Below are positions 37,480 to 39,141 of a DNA stretch of 39,141 nt, one piece after another. The stretch comes from Priestia koreensis (GTDB taxonomy: Bacteria; Bacillota; Bacilli; Bacillales; Bacillaceae_H). Location of the stretch: contig NZ_LILC01000036.1 of assembly GCF_001274935.1 (NCBI RefSeq), positions 1-39,141 on the forward strand, given 5' to 3'. The translations under genes and the position numbers were made by a program. The notes under the pieces are model-generated. The model was not told where the DNA came from and ran no database searches. It was given only the letters and a program-made list of their open reading frames with translations. How positions within the stretch are numbered: the first letter of the stretch is position 1; each line of letters opens with the position of its first letter.

Positions 37480-37758
37480 TTCATTTGTCCCCCTTTTTAT
37501 TTAGCATTTTTATGTTGACGATTCTATATTTACGTTATTTTCAGTTTACTATAGGAATGGTTGAATTAGTGTTGGTTTCCGTTATTTTTCGTGTAATTAC
37601 TTTATAAAGGGTTGATAGCAAATATACAACCCAAAATAACCTTCGCTATGAGCCGATATTTAAGATTAACTAAAATAATAATGTTAATGCAAATTTTTTC
37701 TATTCATTAAATCGTTTAAAAATGCTATTTAAATCCTTTAAAGTAAACAACAAAATGC
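37480..37758. other. Gene-free AT-rich stretch
   Basis: No coding frame with a ribosome-binding site, and no repeat I can support. It probably holds the promoter of the 37102 gene. Confidence 0.4.
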
Positions 37759-37798
37759 CATCCAAATAAGTGTCCCTAACGCTCTTCTTATTTGGATG
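37759..37798 (-). terminator. Probable terminator
   Basis: CATCCAAATAAG pairs with CTTATTTGGATG across a 16-nt loop and is followed on the minus strand by GCATTTTGTT. It lies just past the 37814 gene. Confidence 0.7.
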
Positions 37799-37813
37799 AC
37801 TTCCTATATTCCC

Positions 37814-38185
37814 TTATCTCACACCCGTTACTTTCCATTGATCCATACGGTTCTTAATCCACTCTTCTTCACTAAAATAGTGCTTGCAGAATAAGTAGAT
37901 AGATACCTCAATTACGCGGCTTAAATAGAACCCTGTCTCTTTCTTCGCACGTAGCAAACGTTCATAGGTCTCCGTTTCGACTGGATAACTAATGGATTCG
38001 GTATCCGTATCATTATCAATTTCCACTTTTCGATTTTTAATATAAGCGATGCCGTCCTCGACCATTTGATTAAAGGCTTGTTTCGTTTCATCCGCGCTTT
38101 TCCCCTCAAGCAAAAAACGCCACTCAATATAACGCATGGGAATTTTAATATCCGTACGGAGACGGTATTTTTTGTTTACGTACAT
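37814..38185 (-). CDS. Possible ribbon-helix-helix plasmid regulator
   Basis: A 122-residue protein. The C-terminal half (YPVETETYERLLRAKKETGF, then YLSRVIEVSIYLFCKHYF) has the strand-helix-helix spacing of CopG/Arc-type ribbon-helix-helix proteins, with a TGF turn between the helices. The N-terminal half (YRLRTDIKIPMRYIEWRFLL) may hold another helical unit. The ATG at 38185 has AAGGAGAG about 9 nt upstream; open frame to 38251 precedes it without a site. Such proteins often control copy number or partition, a plausible but unproven role here. Confidence 0.6.
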   Translation of the reverse strand: MYVNKKYRLRTDIKIPMRYIEWRFLLEGKSADETKQAFNQMVEDGIAYIKNRKVEIDNDTDTESISYPVETETYERLLRAKKETGFYLSRVIEVSIYLFCKHYFSEEEWIKNRMDQWKVTGVR

Positions 38186-38450
38186 AGGTCTTCTCTCTCC
38201 TTCTTCGCTAAGCCGATTCATGTTCTTCCTACTTTCATTATACCGTTTCACAAAGATAAATGTTGCAATTCGTACTTTGTGTTTTTAATAATTATTTTTA
38301 ATGACCTTAGACAACAACATATTCTATGAACTTCTTCTTTAACAGATAAGGTACAACTACCCACAAGATGGTAATATAAAGCAGGAAAGTAAGTTACAGG
38401 AATCTTCTCTTATTTATTGCACAACTAGATACTAGAAAGGAAAAGAACAT

Positions 38451-38496
38451 ATGGCTAATGTACTTGAACGATTATTGCAACTTTATAATCGACAAA
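38451..38496 (+). pseudogene. Start of a gene interrupted by the IS605 element
   Basis: A good ribosome-binding site (AGAAAGGAAAAGAACAT) and ATG at 38451 begin MANVLERLLQLYNRQ, and the frame then runs straight into the right end of the IS at 38497. If the molecule is circular, the remainder should lie just beyond 1092, where one phase reads KFDNPIGITIYNYAHYR. Family unknown. The bases 38186-38450 otherwise hold only a promoter-like stretch. Confidence 0.5.
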
Positions 38497-38640
38497 TTGA
38501 ACTACCCACCACTTACCACCCTTACGGGTCGCTTGAAGTGGGGGATTCCTGGGTCATTACTCCTGTTGGAGTAAACATTATCAGGCTAGCCCCGTCGTAC
38601 CGACGGTTGGGTTCTTCTATTTAGGAGGCAGAAGAACCAA
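38497..38640 (-). ncRNA. Omega RNA (guide scaffold) of TnpB, approximate
   Basis: Downstream of and overlapping the tnpB end, the minus strand forms a series of stems: CCGTCG/CGACGG near 38593-38608, TTACTCC/GGAGTAA near 38557-38574, and the terminal hairpin of the right end. This is the known location of omega RNA, and the transcript would continue past the end into flanking DNA, giving a guide that begins TTTGTCGATTATAAAG (38496-38481). The 5' limit is not visible and probably lies inside tnpB. Confidence 0.6.
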
Positions 38641-39141
38641 GAAGCAAGAGTCTTTTACCTTCGGTAAGAATATTAAGACTGGCATTAAAATCTCGGTCGT
38701 GATGGGTGTGACACGAAACACACGTCCATTTGCGGAGATTCAGTTGTTTCACTTCTTTATTTTTCGTTCCACACGTGGAACAAAGTTGAGATGACGCAAA
38801 CGTTTTCCCGACGGCAATAACTGTTCGGCCATACCACGCAGCTTTGTATTCGAGCATTGTGCGAAATTCATACCACGATACCTCACTAATTCCTTTTGCA
38901 TTTTGATGATTCTTCAACAAGGATTGGATTTGTAAGTCTTCAATTGCCAACACATCGTGGTTTTTGATGAGGTTGGTCGTGAGCTTATGTAGAAAATCCG
39001 TTCGAGTATTCGTGATTTTTTCGTGAATTCGGGCTACTTTTTGTTTTTGTTTACGCCAATTGGTTGAACCGATGGTTCGTCGTGATAAGATTCGTTGGGC
39101 ATCTTGAAGTTTTTTCTCCCATTTTCGCAGAAAACGCGGGT
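38621..39141 (-). CDS. tnpB: TnpB, C-terminal half (cut by window edge)
   Basis: About 173 residues. They start in RFLRKWEKKLQDAQRILSRR, then have the RuvC-II Glu in VLAIEDLQIQSL, the zinc finger CSTCG...CVSC, and the RuvC-III Asp in HDRDFNASLNIL. These are the conserved C-terminal elements of an active TnpB, so RuvC-II and -III are intact here. The N-terminal 171 residues of a TnpB at the left edge would join this part with about 30-40 residues missing between them. That missing piece should carry the RuvC-I Asp. Confidence 0.9.
   Translation of the reverse strand, partial: PRFLRKWEKKLQDAQRILSRRTIGSTNWRKQKQKVARIHEKITNTRTDFLHKLTTNLIKNHDVLAIEDLQIQSLLKNHQNAKGISEVSWYEFRTMLEYKAAWYGRTVIAVGKTFASSQLCSTCGTKNKEVKQLNLRKWTCVSCHTHHDRDFNASLNILTEGKRLLLLGSSAS

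Larger units (their letters stand above)
38497..39141 (-). mobile_element. IS200/IS605-family element, right-end portion
   Basis: The minus strand ends ...GGTAGTTCAA at 38497, a typical right end with the TCAA cleavage tetranucleotide, preceded by the imperfect hairpin CCACTT...AAGTGGGGG (about 38505-38543). It carries the C-terminal half of tnpB. Same orientation as the element at 1-1092. Confidence 0.85.

Overview
The window looks like a piece of, or nearly all of, a low-GC plasmid-like replicon from a Bacillus-type Firmicute. The evidence is the strong AGGAGG-type ribosome-binding sites, the AbrB-, YolD/UvrX-, SleB- and DUF4257-like proteins, the frequent TTG and GTG starts, and the absence of rRNA, tRNA or core housekeeping operons. 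Both ends lie inside an IS200/IS605 element in the same orientation: the N-terminal half of TnpB is at the left edge and the C-terminal half at the right edge. The simplest reading is a circular molecule cut inside one element, with roughly 100 bases of tnpB missing. I recognise no replication initiator, ParA/ParB pair, relaxase, VirB4-like ATPase or coupling protein.

Layout. 1-1153: tnpB/tnpA and the left end of the element, then a perfect 18-bp inverted repeat. 1.3-7.2 kb: a small membrane protein, a YolD-like gene behind a dead Y-family polymerase gene, two secreted proteins, a SleB-like wall hydrolase and a broken NlpC/P60 hydrolase. 7.3-8.9 kb: a run of small membrane proteins led by a pilin-like protein and preceded by a promoter and a terminator-bearing leader. 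9.1-12.3 kb: an MFS exporter, a second AccA (carboxyltransferase alpha) and its MarR regulator; the exporter sits between two copies of the same leader RNA region. 12.9-16.8 kb: small plasmid-type genes, a DUF4257-like protein under a second kind of leader RNA, a protein with two helix-turn-helix domains and a SANT-like protein. 17.2-24.1 kb: an intact tyrosine recombinase, a lipoprotein, a 1634-residue RHS/YD-repeat toxin and a fragment of a second recombinase. 24.1-29.1 kb: a membrane protein, a membrane-anchored Mrr-type nuclease, a second CoaD, a DUF3006/metallo-hydrolase pair, a candidate orphan immunity gene behind a toxin-tip remnant, and a lipoprotein. 29.1-38.2 kb: small unknown genes, an AbrB paralogue, a LuxR-type regulator, a VirB2-like multi-pass protein with its coupled partner, RadC, a second copy of the DUF4257-type leader RNA, a perfect 19-bp inverted repeat and a possible ribbon-helix-helix protein.

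How the parts may work together. The most suggestive metabolic cargo is the MarR-controlled AccA, which carries a changed oxyanion-loop motif, next to an exporter. This would fit target replacement plus efflux against an acetyl-CoA carboxylase inhibitor. The separate second CoaD would fit the same logic for CoA synthesis. The RHS toxin with its adjacent lipoprotein, and the toxin remnant next to a possible immunity gene, point to contact-dependent competition. Two leader RNA families, each present twice and each ending in an intrinsic terminator before a gene, suggest plasmid-specific attenuation control and are the least explained feature. Several genes are visibly decaying (uvrX-like, NlpC/P60, the 29.5-29.8 kb gene, and fragments at 10.6 and 28.3 kb), so the replicon is a mosaic with degraded transfer functions.
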